Positions 44,936 through 55,590 of a stretch of DNA of 64,000 nucleotides are shown one piece after another. Positions within the stretch are counted from its first letter, which is position 1. Each line of letters begins with the position of its first letter. Both the position numbers and the translations under genes were made by a program. The stretch comes from Arachis hypogaea (taxonomy: Eukaryota > Streptophyta > Magnoliopsida > Fabales > Fabaceae), in the NCBI RefSeq assembly GCF_003086295.3, contig NC_092048.1, positions 85,912,626-85,976,625 on the forward strand. The letters run 5' to 3'. The notes beneath the pieces are model-generated. The model was not told the origin of the DNA and did not search any database. It saw only the letters and a list, made by a program, of their open reading frames with translations.

Positions 44936-47179
44936 TTATGCGCATAAACTAGTTATGCCACGATTTAGAAAATTGCACGATCGGCAAAATTCCTTCCCGC
45001 AAGTGCACCGGTTATCGTCAAGTAAAAACTCACAATAGAGTGAGGTCGAATCCCACAAGGATTGGTTAAATGAGCAATTCGGATTAGAAGTGTGTCTAGT
45101 TGAGCGGAATCAAGAATTAGATGAGAATTGCGGAATGTAAAATTGGCGGGAAACGTAAATGGCAAGAAATTGAAATGGCGGAATCTTAAATTGCATGAAT
45201 TAAAGAGCAGAAGCTAAATTGCTGAAATTAAAAGGGAATGGGGGTGATTGCATGAATTGAGTTGCAGAATGTAAAGAGAAAGTGGAAATCAGAAATGGGG
45301 AATTCATTGGGTTATAGAAGATATTGAGATCTCCGAATCAAAACATGTTTATCTCTTCCTCAACCAATGCGTTCATTGAATTTTGCTTGGCAATCTTATA
45401 TGATTGGATCCCAATCCCTTGGCTCACCAATTCTCTCTAAAAACAAACAAATTCCCAATCCCTTGGTTTAAATGTTCATAAGAAGAGATGATGCTCGATC
45501 ACTGATTATACCACACAGTTTCATGAACCACAATTTGGTAGGATTACATGTCACAATATCCATCCAAACCCCAATCCAATTCACTGTGAGAAAGCTTCTC
45601 TAGCATGAATCCTCCATTCCTTTCCCAAGGTTCCGAAGGATTCCAATTATGGGTAGTTTCTTTCCCAAGACAACTACCCAATGGAATTAGATCGAGAAGC
45701 TTTCTAACAAAATTCAAGAGAAAAGATTGAAGAAGAAGATAAACTATTATTGATTCATTGAATTACAACAGAGCTCCCTAACCCAATGAAAGGGGGTTTA
45801 GTGAGTCATAGCTCTGAATTCAATTACAAAGGTATGAAAACTAGCCAAATAAAAGGTAAAAGTCCGTCCTCACTTAAATTCTATCCTATTTATACACTTT
45901 CTATATTGAGCTTCTGTTGTGTTTCTTGGGCTTTGAGGCCTCTCCCTGCCTTCCTTTTGCTTTGGGTTTATGATCTATAATCTTGATGAGGCTGCTGATC
46001 CACATTCTGTAACATTCATTGAGCCAACTTAGTGATAATCAAGTAATGACACATGACTCAACAAATTGAAATTCCAGACTCATCAATCCTTCAGGCCCAA
46101 TCCCATAAACCATGATATTCAATTGGGTTTCATACCAGAGTAAGTTTAAGTTAATGTTTGTGCTCAAAAGCTAACTTAAACTGCAATATTTTTGGCCCAG
46201 AAACCTTTTCCAATAGTGGCGTTTAAGTTGCAGTTTAAGCTTAAACTGCAGCTTAAACGCCAGACACTTCCAGTGATGCCTTTTGTGGAAGCACGTTTAA
46301 GCTTCAGTTTAAGGTTAAACTGAAGCTTAAACGTGGAAATGGAAGAAGGCAGCCCTAGAGGTCGAACACGTTTAAGCTCCAGTTTAAGGTTAAACTGGAG
46401 CTTAAACGTGGAAGAGGAGAAAGGTAGCCCTGGAGGTCGAACACGTTTAAGCTCCAGTTTAAGGTTAAACTGGAGCTTAAACGTGGAAGAGGAGAAAGGT
46501 AGCCCTGGAGGTGTCACACGTTTAAGCTCCAGTTTAAGGTTAAACTGGAGCTTAAACGTGGAAGAGGAGAAAGGTAGCCCTGGAGGTGTCGAACACGTTT
46601 AAGCTCCAGTTTAAGGTTAAACTGGAGCTTAAACGTGGAAGAGGAGAAAGCAACCCTGGAGGTGAAAACTTGGTCGAACACGTTTAAGCTCCAGTTTAAG
46701 GTCAAACTGGAGCTTAAACGTGGAAATGGCTCCCTGGTGCATTTCCCATTTCTGGCGTTTAACTTCCAGTTTAAGGTTAAACTGGAGGTTAAACGCCACT
46801 TTCACCCTTTCCTCAGCTTTCATGATTTTGGCGTTTAAGCTCCAGTTTAAGCTTAAACTGGAGCTTAAACTCCACATGTGATATTCAAGCTTCCTTTATT
46901 GATTTTTGTTGCTTCCTTGCCTAGCCTCTTCTTTCCTGAAATCATCCAAACAACTGCATCAAAGTCTTGCAAATTTTCATGAGAATCTTCCATTCATAGA
47001 ATTCAAGTAATATAACTAAAAACTCATGGAATTTGCATCAAAATCATACTGTTTGGATGGTTCATTGCTTTGTTATTCATTTAACCATTCTTGGTTACTT
47101 TAAGCTCAAGAAAATGCATAAAACAACTAAAACTAACAGAAAAATGCTAGTGAAACTAGCCTAAGATGCCTTGGCATCA
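44936..47179 (-). repeat. D 5' LTR (2,244 bp)
   Basis: It is collinear with 35384-37636. Differences are about ten substitutions, a changed inner terminus (TTATG for TGATG on the plus strand) and one replaced palindrome unit. The TATA box is at 45886-45894 (minus). Confidence 0.93.
46217..46873 (-). repeat. Nine long palindromes in D 5' LTR
   Basis: The same array as 36665-37331, but the third unit is of the GCTCCAG type where the other LTR has a second GCTTCAG unit with an extra ATAGTCGAAC spacer. Confidence 0.92.
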
Positions 47180-47184
47180 GAGGC
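47180..47184 (+). repeat. Target site duplication of D, right copy (GAGGC)
   Basis: It matches 35379-35383. Confidence 0.92.
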
Positions 47185-48026
47185 CCCAACATTGCTCTAA
47201 TTTTCTGTGAGGCTCCATGAGAGCTCACTGTCAAGCTATTGACATTAAAGAAGCGCTTGTTGGGAGGCAACCCAATGTTATTTAATTATATCTATTTATT
47301 TTCCATTGCTATTTTATGTTTTCTTTAGGTTGATGATCATGTGAAGTCACAAAAACTACTAAAAAATCAAAAACAGAATGAAAAATAACATTAAAAATAG
47401 CTCACCCTGGAGGAAGAGCTTACTGGCGTTTAAACGCCAGTAAGAAGCATCAAACTGGCGTTTAACGCCAGAAAGAAGCATCAAGCTGGCGTTAAACACT
47501 AGAAACAAGCACCAGATTGGCGTTTAACACCAGAACAGAGCATGGAATTGGCGTTAAACGCCAGAAACAAGTAGCAAGCTGGCGTTTAACGCCAGACATA
47601 CATTCTAAGGGCGTTTGCACGCCTAAATGGAGCAGGGATGTTAAGTCCTTGACCCCTCTGGATCTGTGGACCCCACAGGATCCCCACCTACCACACCTCT
47701 TCTTCTCTCCTCTTCACACCTTTTCATACCTCTCTTCCCTAAATACCCTTCACCAATCACCTCCATACCTCTTCCCTAAATACCCTTAACCACTCACATC
47801 CATCCACTCTTCCCCCATAAACCCCACCTACCTCCAAAATTCGAATTCTTTTCCCTCCCAAACCCAACCCTAATGGCTGAAACCTACCCTCCACCCCACC
47901 CCTATATAAACCCCTCAACACTACTCCATTTTCACACATTACAACCACCACTTCCCCCCTTGGCCGAATACACCTTCTCCCTCCATCTCCTCCATTTTCT
48001 TCTTCTTTTACTACTTCCTTTCTTCT
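47185..48026 (+). other. A2: protease tail end, conserved block, 31-bp palindrome array, ORF2 leader
   Basis: 47185-47210 is the displaced last part of the protease frame. 47228-47272 holds the conserved block (AAGCGCTTGTTGGGAGG then CAACCCAA). Seven GGCGTTnAACGCC motifs start near 47425, 47457, 47488, 47519, 47550, 47581 and 47610, a 31-bp period. After that comes a C-rich stretch to about 48000 without a supported frame. Confidence 0.85.
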
Positions 48027-48065
48027 TTTGCTCGAGGACGAGCAAACCTTTTAAGTTTGGTGTGG
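48027..48065 (+). promoter_or_regulatory. Hairpin plus AAGTTTGGTGTGG motif just upstream of A2 ORF2
   Basis: TTTGCTCG (48027-48034), loop AGGA, CGAGCAAA (48039-48046) form a perfect 8-bp stem, then TTTTAAGTTTGGTGTGG. Compared with C the stem has a T-to-C change and the matching A-to-G change, so pairing is preserved. Confidence 0.7.
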
Positions 48066-48100
48066 TAAAAGCATTGCTTTTTGTTTTTCCATAACCATCA

Positions 48101-49147
48101 ATGGCACCTAAGGCCAGAGAAACCTCAACAAAGAGGAAAGGGAAGGCAATTAGTTCCACCTTTGAGTCATGAGAGATGGAGAGATTCATCTCAAAGGTCC
48201 ATCAAGACCACTTCTATGAAGTTGTGGCCAAGAAAAAGGTGATCTCTGAGGTCCCTTTTAAGCTCAAAAAGAGCGAATATCCGGAGATCCGACAAGAGAT
48301 TAGAAGAAGATGATGGGAAGTTCTCTCTAATCCTATTCAACAAGTCGAGATCTTAATGGTTCAAGAGTTCTGTGCGAACGCATGGATCACTAGGAACCAT
48401 GATCAAAGTAGGAACCCGAATCCAAAGAATTGGCTTACAATGGTTCGAGGGAAATACTTTGATTTCGGTACAAAAAATGTAAGATTGGCGTTCAACTTGC
48501 CAATGATGCAAGAAAACGCACGCCCCTACACTAGAAGCGTCAACTTTGATCAAAGGTTGGACCAAGTCCTCATGGATATATATGTGGAAGGAGCTCAATG
48601 GAAAGTTGACTCAAGAGGCAAGCTGGTTCAATTGAGAAGAACGGACCTTAAGCCTGTAGCTAGAGGATGGTTGGAGTTCATCCAACGCTCAATTATTCCT
48701 ACTAGCAACCGGTCTGAAGTTACTGTAGACCGGGCCATCATGATCCATAGTATCATGATTGGGGAGGAAGTGGAAGTTCATGAGATTATACCTCAAGAAC
48801 TCTACAAGGTGGCTGACAAGTCATCCACTTTGGCAAGGTTAGCCTTTTCTCACCTCATTTGCCACCTCTGCAATTTGGCCGAAATCGACATAGAGGGAGA
48901 TATCCTCATTGATGAGGACAAGCCCATCACTAAGAAAAGGATAGAGCAAACAAGAGATCATGGACCTCAACAAGAGCATGAGGAAATTCCTCACCATGAA
49001 ATCCCTAAGATGCCTCAAGGGATACACTTTCCTCCACAAAACTATTGGGAGCAAATCAACACCTCCCTAGGAGAATTAAGTTCCAACATGGGTCAACTAA
49101 GGATGGAGCACCAAGAGCACTCCATCATTCTCCATGAGATTAGAGAA
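48101..49147 (+). pseudogene. A2 ORF2 ('putative plant transposon protein'), 5' part, two stops, split by solo LTR
   Basis: The ATG at 48101 (MAPKARE) opens a frame with TGA at 48170-48172 and 48311-48313, then open to the solo LTR at 49148; the frame resumes at 52671 and ends at 52773-52775, about 384 codons in all. The core (KPVARGWLEFI, PTSNRSEVTVDRAIMIH, EVEVHEII) matches C ORF2. A basic N-terminus (TKRKGK) could be a nuclear localisation signal. The C-terminal part, rich in Glu, Gln and Leu heptad-like spacing across the insertion site, suggests a coiled coil. It belongs to the domain family annotated as putative plant transposon protein in Athila-like elements; function unknown. Confidence 0.85.
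49143..49147 (+). repeat. Target site duplication of solo LTR, left copy (GAGAA)
   Basis: GAGAA recurs at 52666-52670; removing one copy with the insert restores the ORF2 frame. Confidence 0.93.
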
Positions 49148-52100
49148 TGTAACACCCTACCATACAGAGACTTATGCTTAAGTCATAATTCAGAGATGGC
49201 AAGGTATTACGACCTCCAGAACCAAATTTTAGTATGTATAGTAGTATGAATAATTGATTATAACTAGGAGCCTTTGTAGAAAAAAGGGGTAAACAAAAAC
49301 CGTAACTCGAAAGCGCAACACTCCGATCGATAACGTAACGAGTAAAGGATAAGCGAACGCGAGATCATATATATAAAGGAGTGTCAAAAACAGGAATATC
49401 AAGACTCAAAATCTGGCTGCAAAGATAACCGGTCCGAGCATAACAATATATACATATTTTAGAATAAGGAAAACCCAAAGGAAACCCAAAGGGACACAAA
49501 TACAGAAATCTAATCTCCAAAAATCCCCTCTAGAAGGAGTCATCACAGTTTGTATTATTTAATGGAGATAAAAGTATCTAAACAAGATATATAAACCAAA
49601 ACAGAGTCCCGAGAACAAAGGATCTTCGCTAATCCAGAAGTCTCCAGCATGCCTCAACGAGAAGCCTCGCGTCCTGCATCTGAAAACCACAAAATCCGCA
49701 TGGGTGAGAACCAGAGGTCCCCAGCACGGTAACAGCTTCCACATATATAATACATAATAATAGAGGAAAGCCGAAGGCAATCCTAGAACTTCCTCCAGGT
49801 AATATCAAAGCTTATAAACAAGCCAAACCGTAAGTGGCAACTGACTAAAGATCCTTCAGTCTAACTAATACTTCCCTTTCTAATTCCTTCAGACCTCCCA
49901 ACCACCAGTAGGAGTATAATATAACAAACACAGTTATATCAGACAAGAGATTTACAAATAGGAACAGAGAAGGCATTTAGGCAATTAGCAAGTAATATGC
50001 AGTCAAATAGGCAATCTCAAACAATTCATGTAGTATGCTTATGATGCATGCCTGTCCCTAGTGGCTGATGATATCATCTGTCGGTTATAGAGCCAACCCG
50101 ACAAGTCCTGGTAGCTAACCATTGGACTGTCCCTCTGTCGTGCATCCCCAACTCGAGTTATACTCATCATAAACTTGATCATAATCATGATCCATATCCA
50201 TCACCCTCACTGGTGAATATTTATCCATCACCATCATTGGTGAATATTTATGGGGGCGAGCTCATCCGGGCCTTTCACAGTGCCCGGCCACACTTACGAC
50301 ATTGGGTTAACAGAGCTTCGAGTCTCAACCTGGAGCACATGGTGGCTAGCCATTGCTACTACCCAGGGAAACCCTCATCTCCAATGGTGGAAGTGCAAAC
50401 ATTCACAATTCAATCAACAGCATATATGCATTTATACTTGGCCATAAACATGGCTCCGCCGTAACACGGCAATAATCTTGCCATCCGGCTCACGGTTAAA
50501 TCCATAACCAGCCAATTCATTAACAATTATGGCCCTTCGGCCCATGGCATAACAAGCACTTCCACCGCCATTCTCCGCATCTCACATTTTCATCTTTGAT
50601 CCTCAATGATCATTCATTTTTCCCCTTGCTTCACTCGCAAGTTACCACATTCACTAGCCCTTTTTCTTCATGCTAGGCATATCATAATGATTTAAGATAT
50701 AAGTGGTGAGATCGGAGGCTTAGAAGTATGAAATTTGGCTTTTAAAACTCAAAAATCAACTTTGGGATGAAAACAGGGCCACGCGTACGCGCACTCCACG
50801 CGCACGCGTGGATGGCCTTAAAACTCATCGACGCGCAAGCGTCATACGCGCGAACGAGTGGGTTGAAAATTAGCCAAACGACGTGCACGCGTCAGCCATG
50901 CATACGCGCGAATACATTGTGCCCCAGGCACAAAACTGGCACAACTCTGGCACAACTCTCTGAAAAATGGCTGGGCATTCGATGCAGCGCATCGACGCGC
51001 CCGCGCACACCACGCGCATGCGTGGATAATGCTTTCTCGAAGAACGGCGCGTACGCGCCAAGTGCGCCTACGCGCAAGGGGTCATTCTGCTAAAAATTTT
51101 CTAAGTTAAAAGCTACAGAATTCACAGATTCAACCCCCAATCTTCCGACGGTCATAACTTTCTCATTTTAAATCATTTTTCACCCGTTCTTCGAACGGCA
51201 TGGACATCCCGGATCCAATTTCATTTCTAAACAGATTTGGCACAAATCAAAAATTCGTAGTCCAAGTTATGTCCCGTCAAAGTATGCCCAAAAACCATAT
51301 TTTCATTCAAAACCACAAAGTGCCATTTTCAAAACAAGCCACTTTCAACTCTTTTCAAGATCAATCAAAACATGCCAATTTCAACCCTTCTCTTTGAAAT
51401 CATTCAAAATGTACCAAAATCAACAACAAGCCATCCTCAACTCACACATTGACATTTTACCAAAATTCCCAAAACTACCTCCAACCATTTTAACACTTCT
51501 CAATCAATGGCTAAAGGACAAACACAATCTCATGTCATACATCCTTCTCATCCCAATTTCCAATAATATCAATTTCCAAATCAACCATAATTATACATGA
51601 TCAACATCATACTCACCATCAACATGATACCACCCATCAATTCAACCTCAATCATCCATCAAGCATATACCACAACATGCATTTCTCATATATCACACAA
51701 TCAAGGCATCAATATTCATAATCACATATATGAACACATCATATATCTCGACCATTCAACAACACCAACAATTCAATGCTTATCTTAGGGCCTCTAGCCT
51801 AAGTATTTCCTACCACATTACATATTAGATACGGGAAACCGAAACCATACCTTAGCTGATTTCTCAAGCTCAACCGGAGCACTTCCAAACCACTTGTCCA
51901 CAAGCTCTCAAGGTATCAACACCTCCAAGAACAGATTTTATCACACAAAACCCTCTTCCAAGCTTTCCAAAATCACCAATCAAGCTCCAATATTCACATA
52001 TACACAACCTAAGCCACAATCATCATATCCATACACAACATCTCAATACCCAAACATCATAGAACAATAATTTACACTAGGGTTGAGAATCTTACCATAC

Positions 52101-52665
52101 CCAAGGTCCAAGGAGACAAGATTAACCTTCTCCTTCAAGAGAGTTGGGTCCTATAACATCAAAGAACCCAAAATCTCAACATTTTTGCTCATGAAACCCG
52201 AAATCAAGGGCTGGAATTTCGAATAGTAAAACGTGGCTTACCTCAAGATTAATTGTATGGGTTTTGTAGATCTCTCTGCGGTGAACGCGTGGCCACAAAC
52301 GGAGCGGCGATCGGAGCTCTAGATCAAAAGTTATGGTGGTTTGAAGATCAAGTGAGAGATAGAACTTGAGAGAGTGTTCTTCTCCTTCCTCACTCCATTT
52401 CAGCGTGTGTGTGTGTTTAATGAGGAGAGAGAATGCTGAAAACTAGGGTTTTGGTTTAGTTATGTTGGGCCAAGGGCCCACTTTGAGTCCGGTCGGTCCG
52501 GTTTGGCCCGTTCGGTCCAATCTTGGTCCGATTTCTATAAAATTGGTACCGAAATTCTCGTCTCAATCTCCTCTATCATATTAAGCCATAAAAATAACAT
52601 TTTTGGCTTTCTAGAATAAATTCTCATTTATGGGTTAATTAGCCGTTAATTAACCGGGTCTTATA
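49148..52665 (+). mobile_element. Solo LTR, 3,518 bp, TGTAACACCC family
   Basis: It starts TGTAACACCC and ends GGGTCTTATA (probably from TTACA), with GAGAA duplications. No primer site, tract or protein motif is found, so it looks like a single long LTR left after LTR-LTR recombination. Long LTRs starting TGTAACACCC are, from memory, usual for Tekay/Del chromoviruses; that assignment is inference. Internal features: a CG-rich array (50776-51082), an ATTTATCCATCACCATCATTGG-like pair of short repeats near 50200-50250, and a GTGTGTGTGT run near 52405. No frame in it is credible. Confidence 0.82.
50776..51082 (+). repeat. ACGCG-rich short palindromic repeats in the solo LTR
   Basis: Repeated words such as ACGCGTACGCGC, CACGCGCACGCGTGG and ATACGCGCG make this by far the most CpG-dense part of the solo LTR, in an otherwise AT-rich window. 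Confidence 0.8.
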
Positions 52666-52670
52666 GAGAA
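52666..52670 (+). repeat. Target site duplication of solo LTR, right copy (GAGAA)
   Basis: It matches 49143-49147. Confidence 0.93.
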
Positions 52671-52775
52671 GATCAAAGAGCTATGAGGGAGGAGCAACAA
52701 AGGCAAGGAAGAGACATAGAGGAGCTCAACAACACCATTGGTTCTTCAAGAGGAAGAAGACGCCACCCTCACTAA
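52671..52775 (+). pseudogene. A2 ORF2, 3' end
   Basis: This continues the frame from 49147: a Glu/Gln/Arg-rich segment ending in an Arg/His-rich tail (SSRGRRRHPH) and TAA at 52773-52775. Confidence 0.82.
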
Positions 52776-53919
52776 GGTGGACCCATTCCTTAATCTCTTT
52801 CTCTATTTATTTTTCTATTTTCATTCTCTATGCTTTATGTTTATGTTTGTGTCTTATTACATGATCATTAGTGTCTAGTGTCTATGCCTTAAAACTATGA
52901 ATGTCCTATGAATCCATCACCTTTCTTAAATGAAAAATGTTTTAATTATAAAAGAACAAGAAGTACATGATTTTGAATTCATCCTTGAAAATATTTTAAT
53001 TATTTTAATGTGGTGACAATACTTTTTGTTTTCTGAATGAATGCTTGAACAGTGCATATGTCTTTTGAATTTGCTGTTTATGAATGTTAAAATTGTTGGC
53101 TCTTGAAAGAATGATGAAAAAGGAGAAATATTATTTGATAATCTAAAAAATCATAAAATTGATTCTTGAAGCAAGAAAAAGCAGTGAATAAACAAGGCTT
53201 GCGAAAAAAATATGGCAAAAAAAAAGAAAAAGAAAAAGCAAAAGCAAGCAGAAAAAGCCAAGAGCTCTTTAAACCAAAAGGCAAGAGCAAAAAGCCAGTA
53301 ACCCTTTAAACCAAAAGGCAAGGGTAATAAAAAGGATCCAAGGCTTTGAGCATCAGTGGATAGGAGGGCCCAAAGGAATAAAATCCTGGCCTAAGCGGCT
53401 AAACCAAGCTGTCCCTAACCATGTGCTTGTGGCGTGAAGGTGTCAAGTGAAAAGCTTGAGACTGAGCGGTTAAAGTCGAGGTCCAAAGCAAAAACAGAGT
53501 GTGCTTAAGAACCCTAGACACCTCTAATTGGGGACTTTAGCAAAGCAGAGTCACAATCTAAAAAGGTTCACCCAATTATGTGTTTGTGGCATTTATGTAT
53601 CCGGTGGTAATACTGGAAAACAAAGTGCTTAGGGCCACGGCCAAGACTCATAAAGTAGTTGTGTTCAAGAATCAACATACTGAACTAGGAGAATCAATAA
53701 CACTATCTGAATTCTGAGTTCCATAGATGCCAATCATTCTGAACTTCAAAGGATAAAGTGAGATGCTAAAACTATTCAGAGGCAAAAAGCTACAAGTCCC
53801 ACTCATCTGATTGGAGCTAAGTTTCATTGATATTTTGGGATTTATAGTATATTCACTTCTTTTTATCCTATTTGATTTTCTATTGCTTGGGGACAAGCAA
53901 CAATTTAAGTTTGGTGTTG
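52776..53919 (+). other. A2 3' untranslated region ending in hairpin and AAGTTTGGTGTTG
   Basis: Collinear with C 19234-20370. It ends with TTGCTTG (53883-53889), loop GGGA, CAAGCAA (53894-53900) and AATTTAAGTTTGGTGTTG to the LTR at 53920. No coding frame is supported. Confidence 0.8.
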
Positions 53920-55590
53920 TGATGAGCGGAAAATTTATACGCTTTTTGGCATTATTTTTACATAGTTTTTAGTATGATTTAGTTATTTTTTAATATAATT
54001 TTATTAGTTTTTAAATAAAAATTACATTTCTGGACTTTACTAGGGGTTTGTGTGTTTTTCTGTGATTTCAGGTATTTTCTGACTGAAATTGAAGGACTTG
54101 AGCAAAAATCTGATTTAGAGGCTGAAGAAGGACTGCAGATGCTGTTGGATTCTGACCTCCCTGCACTCAAAGTGGATTTTCTGGAGCTAAAGAAACCCAA
54201 ATGGCACGCTCTCAAATGCGTTGGAAAGTAGACATTCAGGGATTTCCATCAATATATAATAGTCCATACTTTGCACGAGTTTTGATGACGCAAACTGGCG
54301 TCTAACGCCAGCTTTCTGCCCTATTCTGGCGTTAAACGCCAGAAACAAGTTGCAAAGCAGAGTTAAACGCCAGAAACAAGTTACAAACTGGCGTTCAACT
54401 CCAAGGAAGACCTCTACACATGAAAGCTTTAATGCTCAGCCCAAGCACACACCAAGTGGGCCCGAAAGTGGATTTCTGCATCATTTACTCGTTTCTGTAA
54501 ACCCTAGTTACTAGTTTAGTATAAATAAGACTTTTTACTATTGTATTTACATATCTGGTTAATCTTTGACTAATTTTATGTTCTGAGATCACATTTAGGG
54601 GGCTAGCCATTCGGCCATGCCTGGACCTTGTTCTTATGTATCTTCAACGGTAGAGTTTCTACACACCATAGATTAAGGTGTGGAGCTCTGTTGTTCCTCA
54701 TGAATTAATGCAAAGTACTATTGTTTTTCTGTTCAACTCAAGCCTATTTCTTCTCTAAGATATTCATTCGCACACAAGAACATGATGAATGTGATGATTA
54801 TGTGACACTTATCACCATTCTCACTTATGAATGCGTGCCTGACAAACACTTCCGTTCTACATGAAAGCAAGCTTGAATGCATATTTCTTAGCCTCCTGAT
54901 CTACGATCAGAGTCTTCGTGGTATAGGCTAGAATTATTGGCGGCCATTCTTAAGATCCGAAAAGTCTAAACCTTGTCTGTGGTATTCCGATTAGGATCTA
55001 GGAAGGGATGGCTGTGACGAGCTTCAAACTCGTGAGTGCTGGGCGTAGTGACAGACGCAAAAGGATCATTGGATCCTATTCCAGCATGATCGAGAACCGA
55101 CAAATGATTAGCCATGCGGTGACAGTGCATTTGGAACATTTTCACTGAGAGGACGGGATGTAGCCATTGGCAACGGTGATGCCCAACATACAGCTTACCA
55201 TGGAAAGGAGTATGAGTGATTGGATGAAAGCAGTAGGAAAGCAGAGGTTCAGAAGGAACAAAAGCATCTCCATACGCTTATCTGAAACTCTCACCAATGA
55301 ATTGCATAAGTATCTCTATCCTATTTTATATTTTAATTATATTTTAACTATCAATTCACCATAACCATTTGAATCCGCCTGACTGATATTTGCAAGGTGA
55401 CCATAGCTTGCTTCAAGCCGACAATCTCCGTGGGATCGACCCTTACTCACGTAAGGTTTATTACTTGGACGACGCAGTGCACTTGCTGGTTAGTTGTGCA
55501 AAGTTGTGATAAAAAACTAAGATTATGAACGTGCGTATTAAGTTTTTGGCACCGTTACCAAGGAATGAACGGTCACGATTTTGTTCACCA
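53920..55590 (+). repeat. A2 3' LTR (1,671 bp)
   Basis: It starts TGATGAGCGG and ends GTTCACCA. Palindrome motifs at about 54296-54402 precede TATAAAT (54520-54526). An internal primer-site-like copy lies at 55547-55564. The length equals the 5' LTR once C is removed. Confidence 0.94.

Larger units (their letters stand above)
35384..47179 (-). mobile_element. Element D: recent, nearly intact gag-pol LTR retrotransposon (11,796 bp), minus strand
   Basis: In its own direction: 5' LTR (44936-47179), perfect tRNA-Asp site, a short leader, one gag-pol frame (44652-39280), a 1.6-kb untranslated 3' region, and 3' LTR (35384-37636), with GAGGC duplications. The LTRs are a different family from TGATGAGCGG types, but the hairpin/AAGTTTGGTGTTG end and post-integrase block are shared. 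Outside the palindrome array I see about ten substitutions between the LTRs (about 0.5%), making it the youngest datable insertion here. No ORF2 is present. Confidence 0.94.
17254..55590 (+). mobile_element. Element A2: complete gag-protease-ORF2 LTR retrotransposon carrying three nested insertions
   Basis: Subtracting C, D and the solo LTR with one TSD copy each leaves about 10.8 kb: 5' LTR (17254-17691 plus 29898-31130), primer site, leader, gag-protease (33103-35383 plus 47185-47210), palindrome array, ORF2 (48101-49147 plus 52671-52775), 3' tail and 3' LTR (53920-55590). Both LTRs are exactly 1,671 bp and differ at about 78 positions by my count (4.7%). RT, RNase H and integrase are absent, with no scar of them: the protease stop is followed directly by the conserved block that in C and D follows the integrase stop. 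It is probably mobilised by enzymes of elements such as C. Confidence 0.92.

Noticed and set aside
46333..46602. Small open frame with repeated LSSSLRLNWSLNVEEEKGSPG on the plus strand
   Set aside because: It is the translation of the palindromic array in the promoter-proximal part of the D LTR; both strands give similar frames by symmetry.
50767..51093. 108-residue open frame rich in Ala, Arg and Thr
   Set aside because: It arises from the CpG-rich repeats of the solo LTR; frames exist on both strands there and nothing resembles a protein family.
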